Shown in pieces: positions 51,702-59,850 of a stretch of 64,000 nt of DNA. Source of the stretch: Aquibium pacificus (lineage in GTDB: Bacteria > Pseudomonadota > Alphaproteobacteria > Rhizobiales > Rhizobiaceae); the NCBI RefSeq assembly GCF_040839445.1, contig NZ_JBDPGJ010000002.1, positions 744,001 through 808,000 of the forward strand, in the 5' to 3' direction. The translations under genes and the position numbers were made by a program. The stretch's first letter is position 1, and every line of letters begins with the position of its first letter. The notes under the pieces are model-generated. The model was not told where the DNA came from. It saw nothing but the letters and a program-made list of their open reading frames with translations, and did no database searches.

Positions 51702-52079
51702 ATGCGCTTGAATTTGAAATCCATCGTCGGTGGACTCTGCGGAGTCGTTCTGGCGGCGACAGCGGGAAGCATCGCGACATCGTCCGCCGTGCTTGCCGGC
51801 GGTCTTCACGATCACGTCTATGCCGACAGTTTCGGCAACCTGATCATCCGCAGCCCGGCGGGGTACAAGCGGATCGTGGTCGGGCAGGGCCACCTCGCGC
51901 AGGAACTGGCGGCCTACACGAGAACCGGCAGCGCCGACGTGGTCTATCTCGACGAGACGGACGACGCATATGGCTACGAGCGGCCGTGCCGCGCGCCCGG
52001 CGTCCTCCTCCACGGGCGCAGCTACATGTACGGGCTGGCCGACAACGTGGTGCCCGTTCTGCGGCATCCCTGCCGGTAG
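51702..52079 (+). CDS. Exported protein of unknown function
   Basis: This 125-residue product has a Sec signal peptide (about 1-32, MRLNLKSIVGGLCGVV... to SAVLA) and a mature domain of about 93 residues with many Tyr, Gly and charged residues, including SPAGYKRIVVGQG and RAPGVLLHGRSYMYGLADNVV. Two Cys (PCRAPG and the C-terminal HPCR) could pair. AAGGAAAGGA precedes the start. I recognise no family. A predicted CtrA box lies upstream, suggesting cell-cycle or developmental control. Confidence 0.7.
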   Translation: MRLNLKSIVGGLCGVVLAATAGSIATSSAVLAGGLHDHVYADSFGNLIIRSPAGYKRIVVGQGHLAQELAAYTRTGSADVVYLDETDDAYGYERPCRAPGVLLHGRSYMYGLADNVVPVLRHPCR

Positions 52080-52172
52080 GACCAAGCCGCGTCTGGCCCT
52101 CTTTTCGACACCTTTCTTGCTCCAATTCCGGCCGGGAAGGTTAACGAAGGATGAACCGGAGCCGGAGTGCGC

Positions 52173-53504
52173 ATGAGTGACGCCGCGACAGCCCGCCGAC
52201 TGAAGGACCATTCCGCGTCGCTGGAGACGATGACGCGGTTCGTTCTCGCCACGCTCGCGCTGGCGTCCGGCGTCTATACCTATCTCGGGGTGCGCAGCCT
52301 GCTCGACGGAACCGCCGCGATCGTCTTCTTCGCGGCGGTCATCTACTCGGCGGCCGTGTCGGTCGGCATCTACGGCTTCTGGACGTATCTCATGCGCTTC
52401 CTTCCGGAGATGCGCGACGGCTCTTCGCGTCTGGCGCTCCTCGGCATCATGGCGCTGGGCTCGGCGATGATCATTGCCATGTCGTCCTGGCTCAACGCTG
52501 CGGCGCTGGCGGGTTCGGCCGCCGTCGAGCAGCATCTGGCGGAGACGCTCGAGGACTACACCGCCGACCTCGACCAGGCCAACACCAACGCGCTCGGCGC
52601 GCTGTCGCTGCTGCCCGACATCCAGCGCGCGGAAGAGCGTTTCGCGCGGCTGGCCGACGACGAGCGCAGTTCGGGAGCGCTGACCGGCACCTCGGGCTCG
52701 GGCAGCGTCGTCCAGCTCCTCACGCAGATGTCGGCGCAGATGCGCGAACTCGAAGCCAACATTCGGTCCACCCAGGAGGTGGTTTCCGAACTCTTCCGGG
52801 AAGGTCAGGGACGCCTCGCTGCCATGCGCGGGCTCGTCTCCGAATCGGGCGCCATCGCGCCCCGGTCCGACCGGTTCGCGGAAGAGGCCGTGGCGCTCGC
52901 CGGCGTGATCGCCTCCCTCGAACAGACCTCGGTTGCGCCGTCGGTCGCGCGCGCCGCGCAGGACCTCTCCGGAGGCTTCATCGCTCCGGTGGCCGACGGA
53001 AGTACGGCCGACCTCGCCGGCCGCCAGGACCAGGTGATGGCGACGATCCGCGCCTCGGTCGACGCGCAGTCGAAGGCCCTGTCGGACGCGGCGGCCGAGA
53101 TCCTCGCTCAGCCCAAGGTGACCGAGCGGCGTTACGTGCCCCTTTCGGCGGCCGAGGCCGTGCTGCGTTACGCCGGCGACTTCATTCCGAGCTGGGCCGG
53201 CGCCATCTCGATCGATCTCCTGCCCGGGGTGCTCGTCGCCATCATGGGCGTGGTCCAGGGCGCGATCCGGCGCGGCGACGAAAATCTCGCCGATGCCGAC
53301 CGGATCACCGCCGCGGACATGCTGCGCTCGCTGGAACTCCACGATGCGCTCTTGGCGCGCCGCGCCACAGCGGCACCCGTGGAGGAAGTCGCGGTGGCGC
53401 CGAATGACGTCGAACCGGCTGTCGCGACCGTCCATACCCGTCCGTCCGCCGGCGAAAACGTCACCCCCATTCCCTTTTCCGAACGCAAGAGGCAGGACCC
53501 GTGA
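52173..53504 (+). CDS. Polytopic membrane protein with coiled-coil region, unknown function
   Basis: This 443-residue protein has three N-terminal membrane helices (about 22-40, 50-75 and 88-112), a long helical middle part (about 115-330) rich in heptads such as LLTQMSAQMRELEANIRSTQ, a fourth helix (about 350-368) and a charged Pro-rich tail. The middle part should lie in the periplasm or cytoplasm as a coiled coil. GGAG precedes the ATG; GTG at 52167 is an alternative. A one-mismatch CtrA-like box is 18 bases upstream. Its stop overlaps the GTG start of the ClpP-like gene. Confidence 0.72.
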   Translation: MSDAATARRLKDHSASLETMTRFVLATLALASGVYTYLGVRSLLDGTAAIVFFAAVIYSAAVSVGIYGFWTYLMRFLPEMRDGSSRLALLGIMALGSAMIIAMSSWLNAAALAGSAAVEQHLAETLEDYTADLDQANTNALGALSLLPDIQRAEERFARLADDERSSGALTGTSGSGSVVQLLTQMSAQMRELEANIRSTQEVVSELFREGQGRLAAMRGLVSESGAIAPRSDRFAEEAVALAGVIASLEQTSVAPSVARAAQDLSGGFIAPVADGSTADLAGRQDQVMATIRASVDAQSKALSDAAAEILAQPKVTERRYVPLSAAEAVLRYAGDFIPSWAGAISIDLLPGVLVAIMGVVQGAIRRGDENLADADRITAADMLRSLELHDALLARRATAAPVEEVAVAPNDVEPAVATVHTRPSAGENVTPIPFSERKRQDP

Positions 53505-54355
53505 GCGTGAAAGACGCAAACCTTGCCGGCAGCCCGGCGATCCCCGGACAAACCGGGCGTGAGAATGTCCTGCTGCGCTATTTTGGCCGGTTCGACGAAG
53601 GCGAGGTGATACGCTGGGCGTTTCGCGGATTGCTCGCCGGAGCCGTCGGCGTGCTGGTCTTCGACTTCCAGGACCTGTGGGGCAATCAGCCGCTGTTTTC
53701 CAGCGAACCGACCAGTCACTTGGCCGCGCCGGCGGTGCTGCCCCCGGCGGTGACCGTCAGGGGCGGGGACGATGCGTCGGCGACGGTCGACCCGCGCGAG
53801 AATGTCACCACCGACGAGGCGGCGCTCCGTGCGCCTGTCGTCTTCGCGTTGCGGCAAGGCGGCCTGCTCGCTGTCGAAGGCTACATAGATACTGGGTCGA
53901 AGGCGCGTTTCGAGGCCGAACTCGCGGCGCGCGGCGAGTACGTCAAGACGGTGTCGCTGAATTCGCCCGGCGGGTCGCTCGACGACGCCATCGGGATGGC
54001 CACGCTGATCCGCGAGCGCGGGCTCGCCACCGAGGTCGAGGACGGCGCGCTGTGCGCCTCCTCCTGCCCGCTGATCCTCGCGGGCGGAACCAACCGGACG
54101 ATCAGCGCCAAGGCCGCCGTCGGGGTGCACCAGTTCTATTCCGCCAGCACCGAACCGTCCGATCCGGCACAGGCGATGGCCGACGCCCAGGCGACCACCG
54201 CGCGCATCTCGCGCCATCTCGCCGCCATGGGCGTGGACGCGGCGCTCTGGCTGCACGCGCTCGATACGCCGCCGCGCTCGCTCTATTATCTGTCGGCCGA
54301 TCAGATGCGGGATTACGGGCTTGCCACCGGGAACGCGCAGGTCGCGGCGAAGTAG
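53501..54355 (+). CDS. ClpP-like (COG3904) membrane-anchored periplasmic protein
   Basis: This 284-residue protein has one membrane helix (about 41-57) and a periplasmic domain (about 115-280) with a ClpP/crotonase-like fold. The LNSPGGSLDDAIGMA turn is followed by CASSCPLILAGG with candidate nucleophile Ser188, and VGVHQFYS gives His210 as a possible base. COG3904 members are uncharacterised. The GTG start shares four bases with the upstream stop (GTGA), so it is coupled to the membrane coiled-coil gene. Proteolytic activity is inferred. Confidence 0.75.
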   Translation: MSVKDANLAGSPAIPGQTGRENVLLRYFGRFDEGEVIRWAFRGLLAGAVGVLVFDFQDLWGNQPLFSSEPTSHLAAPAVLPPAVTVRGGDDASATVDPRENVTTDEAALRAPVVFALRQGGLLAVEGYIDTGSKARFEAELAARGEYVKTVSLNSPGGSLDDAIGMATLIRERGLATEVEDGALCASSCPLILAGGTNRTISAKAAVGVHQFYSASTEPSDPAQAMADAQATTARISRHLAAMGVDAALWLHALDTPPRSLYYLSADQMRDYGLATGNAQVAAK

Positions 54356-54371
54356 GGCGCAGGCGGACCTT

Positions 54372-55571
54372 TCATCCGTCGCGGTGGGAGCGCCGGTCTT
54401 CTGAAGTGCCGGAGAAGTAGGGCCGGGCGACCCGCACGCAGTCCCGCCCCGCCTCCTTGGCCTCGTAGAGCGCGAGGTCGGCGCGCCGGAGCATGTCGGA
54501 GAGCGTATCTGTCCGGGTAAGTTCCGCGACGCCGAAGCTGGCGGTGGGCCTGAGACCATGGGGTGCGCCCTCGATCGGGGTCGCGGCGAACGCGCTGCGG
54601 ACGCCTTCCGCAAACAGTCTCGCCGCGGGACCGTCGACACCGGACAGGATGACGGCGAACTCCTCGCCGCCGATGCGTCCGGCAATGTGGTTTTCCGAAA
54701 CCGCCTCGTGCAACTGCCTCGCAAACGCTGCGATTACCTTGTCGCCGACGGCATGTCCGAATCGGTCGTTCACCGACTTGAAGTGATCGAGGTCGCAGAT
54801 GACGATCGATGCCGGCAGGTTCGGCTTTGCCATATGCTGTCCGATCGCCCGCGCCCGCTGCTCGAAACCACGCCGGTTGAGCAGGCCGGTGAGAGGATCC
54901 GTCTCCGATCTAACCGTCACTTCGGTCAGCACGTCGCGCAAGAGGATCACGAGCATCATCAGCCCCACCGCTACGATCAGGACGGCGCCCATGGACTGTG
55001 ACAGGACCCCGTACAACGTATCGACATAGTTTTGCGGACGATCGCCCACTCCGAACATTTCTGCCAGGAACGGCTTGCCCAGGAAGTGCAGGCTGCTGAC
55101 GACGAGCAGGGCGCACAGTGCCCTGTCGAGGGAGCGCGGATTTGGCGTGCGCGCAACGATCCAGGCCGCGACGGCCTGCATCAGGAAGTACGGAGCCTGG
55201 TACAGGAAGTCGCGCACGAACAATGAACGCGGCATATCGTAGATCGCGAGGTTAAGCGGAAGCGACACGATAAGGATGCCGGCGAGCAAACGCCACGGAA
55301 TGGGCTGCCGGTAGGTACGGCCCAGTCCCGCATTGAAGAATGCGAAGGCCGTGATCGAAAGCGAGAAGGAGGCAAAGACGAAGAAGCGCGCGTCCTCGGC
55401 AACCGACACCAGCCATTCGGCCCCGTAGCTCGCCATACCCAGGATGAAGCCGGCGGCGATCCAGCGAGCAGGCCGGCTAACTTTCTCGTAGGTCGCCGCC
55501 CAGGCAAACGCGCTCGCAAAGAGCCCTGCCACCAGAAGGTTGATGGCAAGGATGTATTCTGCCTGACTCAT
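54372..55571 (-). CDS. Membrane diguanylate cyclase (GGDEF domain)
   Basis: This 399-residue enzyme should make cyclic di-GMP. An N-terminal region of about 230 residues holds six or seven hydrophobic helices of a membrane sensor, and the GGDEF domain (about 240-395) has SETDPLTGLLNRRGFE, CDLDHFKSVND and the active-site GGEEF. The RxxD inhibitory site that precedes GGEEF in many cyclases is absent (SENH is in its place), so product inhibition may be weak. The start MSQAEYILAI begins the first helix. It is convergent with the ClpP-like gene. Confidence 0.88.
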   Translation of the reverse strand: MSQAEYILAINLLVAGLFASAFAWAATYEKVSRPARWIAAGFILGMASYGAEWLVSVAEDARFFVFASFSLSITAFAFFNAGLGRTYRQPIPWRLLAGILIVSLPLNLAIYDMPRSLFVRDFLYQAPYFLMQAVAAWIVARTPNPRSLDRALCALLVVSSLHFLGKPFLAEMFGVGDRPQNYVDTLYGVLSQSMGAVLIVAVGLMMLVILLRDVLTEVTVRSETDPLTGLLNRRGFEQRARAIGQHMAKPNLPASIVICDLDHFKSVNDRFGHAVGDKVIAAFARQLHEAVSENHIAGRIGGEEFAVILSGVDGPAARLFAEGVRSAFAATPIEGAPHGLRPTASFGVAELTRTDTLSDMLRRADLALYEAKEAGRDCVRVARPYFSGTSEDRRSHRDG

Positions 55572-55698
55572 CTTGGTTCCCACACCTAATGGAAAAGACC
55601 GATAAGGCAGGGAGACCAAAAACTCGTTAATCGGCGTTTTGCCGCCGGACTGGCGGGGAAGATCCCGCACGCGAGCGCGGTCGTTCCGGCAGGGAGCG

Positions 55699-55723
55699 GC
55701 AAGCCGCCACGACGGCGGCTTGC
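55699..55723 (-). terminator. Stem-loop after leuC
   Basis: A perfect ten-base GCAAGCCGCC/GGCGGCTTGC stem with a five-base loop starts eight bases after the leuC stop on the minus strand. No T-run follows (CGCTCCC), so it may stabilise the mRNA end or act with Rho rather than alone. Confidence 0.5.
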
Positions 55724-55730
55724 CCGATCG

Positions 55731-57140
55731 TCACTTCCAGTCGCGGATGTCCACGAAGCGGCCGGCGATCGCGGCGGCCGCCGCCATGGCCGGCGACACG
55801 AGATGCGTGCGGCCCTTGAAGCCCTGCCGGCCCTCGAAATTGCGATTCGAGGTGGAGGCGCACCTTTCGTGCGGTTTCAGCCGGTCGTCGTTCATGGCCA
55901 GGCACATTGAGCAGCCCGGCTCGCGCCAGTCGAAGCCGGCGTCCTTGAAGATCCGGTCGAGACCTTCGGCCTCCGCCTGTGCCTTCACCAGGCCCGAGCC
56001 TGGCACCACCATGGCGTCGACCCGCGGATTGACCTTGCGGCCTTCGACGACCTTGGCCGCGGCTCTGAGATCCTCGATGCGGCCGTTCGTGCAGGAGCCG
56101 ATGAAAACGCGGTCCAGCTCGATGTCGGTGATTTTCGTGCCCGGCTGAAGGCCCATGTACTCCAGCGCGCGGCGCTTGGAATTGCGCTTGTTCTCGTCGG
56201 CGATGGCTTCCGGGTCCGGCACGATCCCCGTCACCGAGACCACGTCCTCGGGCGAGGAACCCCAGGTCACGACCGGGGGCAGTTCGGCCGCATTGAGCAC
56301 GACGACCTTGTCGAAATGAGCGCCCTCGTCGGTCTTGAGCGTCTCCCAATAGGCCTTGGCCATATCCCACGCGGCGCCGGTCGGCGCCTTGGGCCGGCCC
56401 TTGATGTACTCGTAGGTCTTCTCGTCGGGCGCGATCAGGCCGGCGCGGGCACCGCCTTCGATCGACATGTTGCAGACCGTCATGCGGCCTTCCATCGACA
56501 GCGCTCGGATCGCCTCGCCGGCATATTCGATGACGTAGCCGGTACCGCCGGCCGTGCCGATCTCGCCGATGATGGCCAGGATGATGTCCTTTGCCGTGAC
56601 GCCCTCGGGCAGTTGCCCGTCGACGCGCACCAGCATGTTCTTGGCCTTGTTCTGGATCAGCGTCTGGGTGGCGAGAACGTGCTCGACCTCGGATGTGCCG
56701 ATGCCGTGCGCCAGCGCGCCGAAGGCGCCATGCGTGGAGGTGTGGCTGTCGCCGCACACGATCGTCATGCCGGGCAGGGTGAAGCCCTGTTCTGGACCGA
56801 TGATGTGGACGATGCCCTGCCGCACGTCGGCGGCGTCGTAATACTCGATGCCGAAATCGGCGGCGTTCGTGGCGAGCGCATCGACCTGAATGCGGCTTTC
56901 CTCGTTCTTGATGCCGAACTTGCGGTCCGGCGAGGTCGGCACGTTGTGGTCCACGACGGCGAGCGTCTTCTTGGGGTGGCGTACCTGCCGCCCGGTCATG
57001 CGCAGGCCTTCGAAGGCCTGCGGGCTGGTCACCTCGTGCACGAGGTGCCGGTCGATGTAGAGCAGGCAGGTACCGTCTTCCTGGCGGTCGACGACGTGGT
57101 CGTCGAATATCTTGTCGTAAAGCGTGCGTGGTGTGGTCAT
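55731..57140 (-). CDS. leuC: 3-isopropylmalate dehydratase large subunit
   Basis: This 469-residue aconitase-family enzyme isomerises 2- to 3-isopropylmalate in leucine biosynthesis. The 4Fe-4S ligands are in IGSCTNGRIEDL and EPGCSMCLAMND. Also present are DRHLVHEVTSPQAFE, CGDSHTSTHGAFG and NMSIEGGARAGLIAPDE. leuD is not beside it, which is usual in alphaproteobacteria. The 177 bases upstream include a candidate 40-codon ORF (57195-57317). Confidence 0.96.
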   Translation of the reverse strand: MTTPRTLYDKIFDDHVVDRQEDGTCLLYIDRHLVHEVTSPQAFEGLRMTGRQVRHPKKTLAVVDHNVPTSPDRKFGIKNEESRIQVDALATNAADFGIEYYDAADVRQGIVHIIGPEQGFTLPGMTIVCGDSHTSTHGAFGALAHGIGTSEVEHVLATQTLIQNKAKNMLVRVDGQLPEGVTAKDIILAIIGEIGTAGGTGYVIEYAGEAIRALSMEGRMTVCNMSIEGGARAGLIAPDEKTYEYIKGRPKAPTGAAWDMAKAYWETLKTDEGAHFDKVVVLNAAELPPVVTWGSSPEDVVSVTGIVPDPEAIADENKRNSKRRALEYMGLQPGTKITDIELDRVFIGSCTNGRIEDLRAAAKVVEGRKVNPRVDAMVVPGSGLVKAQAEAEGLDRIFKDAGFDWREPGCSMCLAMNDDRLKPHERCASTSNRNFEGRQGFKGRTHLVSPAMAAAAAIAGRFVDIRDWK

Positions 57141-57194
57141 TGTGCTGTTCCGGTGAAAGCGTGTCGGGAGATCGGCGCGGCGGCCGCGGCGTCG

Positions 57195-57317
57195 TCAGGC
57201 AAGACGAAGTCGCGCGTTCAGCGGTCCCGAGATGCGCGCGAAAAAGCGCGCCGGCAGGCGCTTCCTGTCCTGCAGGACGAACCGCGTGTAGGTCGGGTCG
57301 CCGAAAAGTGCTTCCAT
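57195..57317 (-). CDS. Candidate 40-residue small ORF upstream of leuC
   Basis: An ATG-to-TGA ORF of 41 codons starts MEALFGDPTYTRFVLQDRKR and ends in a basic, Leu/Arg-rich segment (NARLRLA). Roughly three quarters of its codons end in G or C, like real genes here. I see no ribosome-binding site and know no homologue. A leader peptide for leuC is possible, but there is no dense run of Leu codons. It may be noncoding. Confidence 0.3.
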   Translation of the reverse strand: MEALFGDPTYTRFVLQDRKRLPARFFARISGPLNARLRLA

Positions 57318-57377
57318 GGCCCGTCACATAGCAACATTGGGGCCTGCCAGCAAACATTTCGCATCAGGGTTTCGGCT

Positions 57378-57911
57378 TCACTCTTCCGGCCGCTCGGTCT
57401 CCGCCCGGGTCGGCTCGTGCAGGCCGTCGCCCTCTTCCTTCATGTTCAGCTTCCTCTCGACGATACGGAGGAGCGTCAGGACAATGATGGCCAGCACCGT
57501 GGCGTAGACGGCAATTCCCCAGAAGCCGAACCCACAAGCGAGGCCGATGGAGCCGGCCAGCCACATCCCGGCACCCGTCGTCAGGCCATGGACTTCGCCC
57601 TTCGCGAAGACGATCAGCCCTGCCGCCAGGAAGGCGACGCCCGCCGTAACCGCTTCGATGACGCGCAGCGGATCCATGCGCACGATGTCAACTTCGAAAT
57701 AGGCGGAACGAGTGATCTCCACGGACAGGATGGCCACGAGCGCGGCGGCGAGCGCCACGAGTATGTGGGTGCGAAGACCCGCCGGACGTTGCCGCCACTC
57801 GCGCTCGAAGCCGACCACGGCACCGAGAAGTGCCGCCAGCGTCAGGCGGGCCGCGATGACGGAAAAAGGCAGCCAGGACGAGTGGCCGATGTCGTCGAGT
57901 AGTTCTTGCAT
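57378..57911 (-). CDS. MgtC/SapB-family membrane protein
   Basis: This 177-residue inner-membrane MgtC/SapB protein has four or five helices; the family motif LGAVVGFEREWRQRPAGLRTHILVALAAAL begins near residue 28. The C-terminal part ends in a charged tail (KLNMKEEGDGLHEPTRAETERPEE read in parts). MgtC proteins modulate ATP synthase and adaptation to low Mg2+ in some pathogens; a housekeeping role is likely here. I chose ATG 57911. Upstream in-frame sequence comes from the frameshifted neighbour, so a longer fused ORF is not the real gene. Confidence 0.88.
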   Translation of the reverse strand: MQELLDDIGHSSWLPFSVIAARLTLAALLGAVVGFEREWRQRPAGLRTHILVALAAALVAILSVEITRSAYFEVDIVRMDPLRVIEAVTAGVAFLAAGLIVFAKGEVHGLTTGAGMWLAGSIGLACGFGFWGIAVYATVLAIIVLTLLRIVERKLNMKEEGDGLHEPTRAETERPEE

Positions 57912-57967
57912 CGTGAACCTGCGCGAATGGGCAAACTGCCGGGAAAGCGCCGGGTTCCCGGGCAGGG

Positions 57968-58262
57968 TCAGGTCGCAGAAAATATCTCGGAGCCGGTAAC
58001 GACGTCGACCCCGGCGAGCAAACCCTCCGTCGCTGCGAAGAAGCCCTTCGAGCCGGCGCCTGCATTGTGAGCCTCCATCGCGGCACGGGTCTGCAAAACG
58101 CTCGTGGGTGACGAAAACGCCTGTTATGTCACCAGCGGTGACGAAGAAGGAAAGGGTGCGCGGCTCGTTCTTCGCCGCAAAGTCGCCGACCTCCACCAGG
58201 GCCGCCCGCACAGCGTCTTCCGCTCCGGGCTTGCAGCGGATGGTGGCGGTGAGCGTGATCAT
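57968..58262 (-). pseudogene. Frameshifted antibiotic-biosynthesis-monooxygenase (ABM) domain gene
   Basis: From ATG 58262 the frame reads as an ABM/quinol-monooxygenase domain (MITLTATIRCKPGAEDAV, then VFVTHERFAD). One extra base in the run of three G at 58087-58089 shifts the frame. Dropping it restores RAAMEAHNAGAGSKGFF and EGLLAGVDVVTGSEI to a TGA at 57968, giving 97 residues, the usual size for the family. In the unshifted frame the reading continues into MgtC and makes a false fusion. It is either a true recent mutation or a sequencing error. Confidence 0.85.
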
Positions 58263-58381
58263 CGGTGAATGCCTTCGTCAGGATCGCGGATATGCGGCCA
58301 GTATGCACGGTCCGGGCCGCAGGGAAATCCCATCGAAAAAAGCGGGAACTCCAATCTCGAAATGAGCCCCAGCGACCGCGA

Positions 58382-59008
58382 TCAGGAGACCCGAAAAACG
58401 AATGCCTTCACCAACACCTCCGGTTCCGCGATGGCGAAGGCGCGGAACGGGGGGCTTTCCTCGACGGCGCGCCACCTCCCCGACGCTTCCAGTTCCTTGA
58501 ACTTCCGGCGGAAACCGCCCGTTTCGAGAATGCTGTCGCGAACGGTCAGGATCACGTGTCCGCCCGGCTTCGTGATCCTGGCGATGTCGTCGAGCGCCGC
58601 CGCGGGGGCATGTCCTTCCGTGAAGACGCCGGTCGAGAACACAGCGCGGAAATGCCCGTCCGGCCAAGGAAGCTCCTGGCCGAGTTCGGCCTGCCTGAGG
58701 GCGGTGTAGGCTCCGCGGCTTTCCGCGATGCGCAGCATGTCGGCCGACAGGTCGAGCCCTTCGATGGCCTCGTAGCCCAGCGCCTTGAGGTACGGGCCGG
58801 TCAATCCGGTTCCGCAGCCCGCATCGAGCAGGGGACCTTCGCCCTTCTCGACGTAGCGTGCGACCCAGCTCGTGATCAGGAAAGGAAGGCAGTAGCCGAG
58901 TTCCGCCGTCTCGCGGTCGTAGCTCGCCGCCCAGGCGGCGTAGGCGTGCGCCAGTTCTCCCGGTGTGCTCGCGGCATAGACGAGATCGAGGGCGCGTTTG
59001 TCGGTCAT
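58382..59008 (-). CDS. Class I SAM-dependent methyltransferase
   Basis: This 208-residue class I methyltransferase has motif I LDAGCGTG (61-68) and a second acidic strand end in IEGLDLSADML. The TKPGGHVILTVRD segment forms strands 5-6. No substrate domain is fused. Its ATG overlaps the stop of the ABC permease gene as ATGA, so it is translated together with the transporter. The substrate is unknown. It could modify a compound moved by the transporter, or the link may be accidental. Confidence 0.82.
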   Translation of the reverse strand: MTDKRALDLVYAASTPGELAHAYAAWAASYDRETAELGYCLPFLITSWVARYVEKGEGPLLDAGCGTGLTGPYLKALGYEAIEGLDLSADMLRIAESRGAYTALRQAELGQELPWPDGHFRAVFSTGVFTEGHAPAAALDDIARITKPGGHVILTVRDSILETGGFRRKFKELEASGRWRAVEESPPFRAFAIAEPEVLVKAFVFRVS

Positions 59009-59850
59009 GACGATCCTTTCATTTCCTGGGCTCGCCGCAGACGTCGCTCCAGCGCCCTCAGCGCCAGCGAGAGGCCGACGGTGAGGAGCAAATACACGTA
59101 TGCGACGATCGAATAGGTCTCGAAGAAGCGGAAGGAGCCGGACGCGTAGATCTTGCCCATCTGGGTGATGTCGGCGACCCCGAGCACCGAGACCAGCGAG
59201 CTATCCTTCACCATGGCGACGAAGTCGTTGCCGAGCGGAGGCAGGATGATGCGGACCGCTTGCGGGAGGACGACCAGCCGGAACCGCTGGAAGGGCGAAA
59301 GGCCGAGCGCCTTGGCGGCTTCGACCTGCCCTGCGTCGACCGACTGGATGCCGGCGCGGAAAACCTCCGCGATGAAGGCCGAATAACCGATCGTCAATGC
59401 GATGATCGCCCGCCACAAGAGCGACACGTCGCGCACCAGCAGCGGCTCGACGATACCTGCCCGGTGCAGCGGCGCGGCGAGAAAGTTCCAGCCGACGACG
59501 AGCGCCGGTGCGCCGACGAAGGCGATCCAGAACAAAAGCACCAGGATCGGTATGCCGCGGACGATCTCGACGTAGAAGCGCGCGACCTGCCGCAGCACGA
59601 CCGATCCGGACAGCGCCATCAGCGCGATCCCGAGACCGATCAGGCAGGCGAGCGCGAAACCCACGACGGTGACGAAAACCGTGATGCCGATGCCTTTCGC
59701 AACCACGCCGAAGACCTGCGAATAGAGGTCGCTCGCGGCAATCGCCAGGGCGGCCGCGACCGCGATCAAAGCAGCGGCGGCCAGCCAGTACGGGAATTCC
59801 TTGCCGGAAGCGGGCTTCGGCTGCGCAGCCAGATCGGTAGCCGGCCTCAC
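59005..59850 (-). CDS. Polar amino-acid ABC transporter permease
   Basis: This 281-residue HisM/GlnP-type permease has an N-terminal helix of about 20 residues, then the conserved core of five helices. The EAA loop is QVEAAKALGLSPFQRFRLVVLPQAVRIILP, and the GIPILVLLFW and DSSLVSVLGVADI segments are typical. The GTG start shares four bases with the binding-protein stop (GTGA). Only one permease gene is present, and no ATPase gene lies in this unit. Confidence 0.9.
   Translation of the reverse strand: MRPATDLAAQPKPASGKEFPYWLAAAALIAVAAALAIAASDLYSQVFGVVAKGIGITVFVTVVGFALACLIGLGIALMALSGSVVLRQVARFYVEIVRGIPILVLLFWIAFVGAPALVVGWNFLAAPLHRAGIVEPLLVRDVSLLWRAIIALTIGYSAFIAEVFRAGIQSVDAGQVEAAKALGLSPFQRFRLVVLPQAVRIILPPLGNDFVAMVKDSSLVSVLGVADITQMGKIYASGSFRFFETYSIVAYVYLLLTVGLSLALRALERRLRRAQEMKGSS

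Noticed and set aside
57378..58262. A 294-residue ABM-MgtC fusion
   Set aside because: The middle part is out of frame and unlike either family. A single base removed at 58087-58089 restores a complete ABM domain that ends before mgtC.
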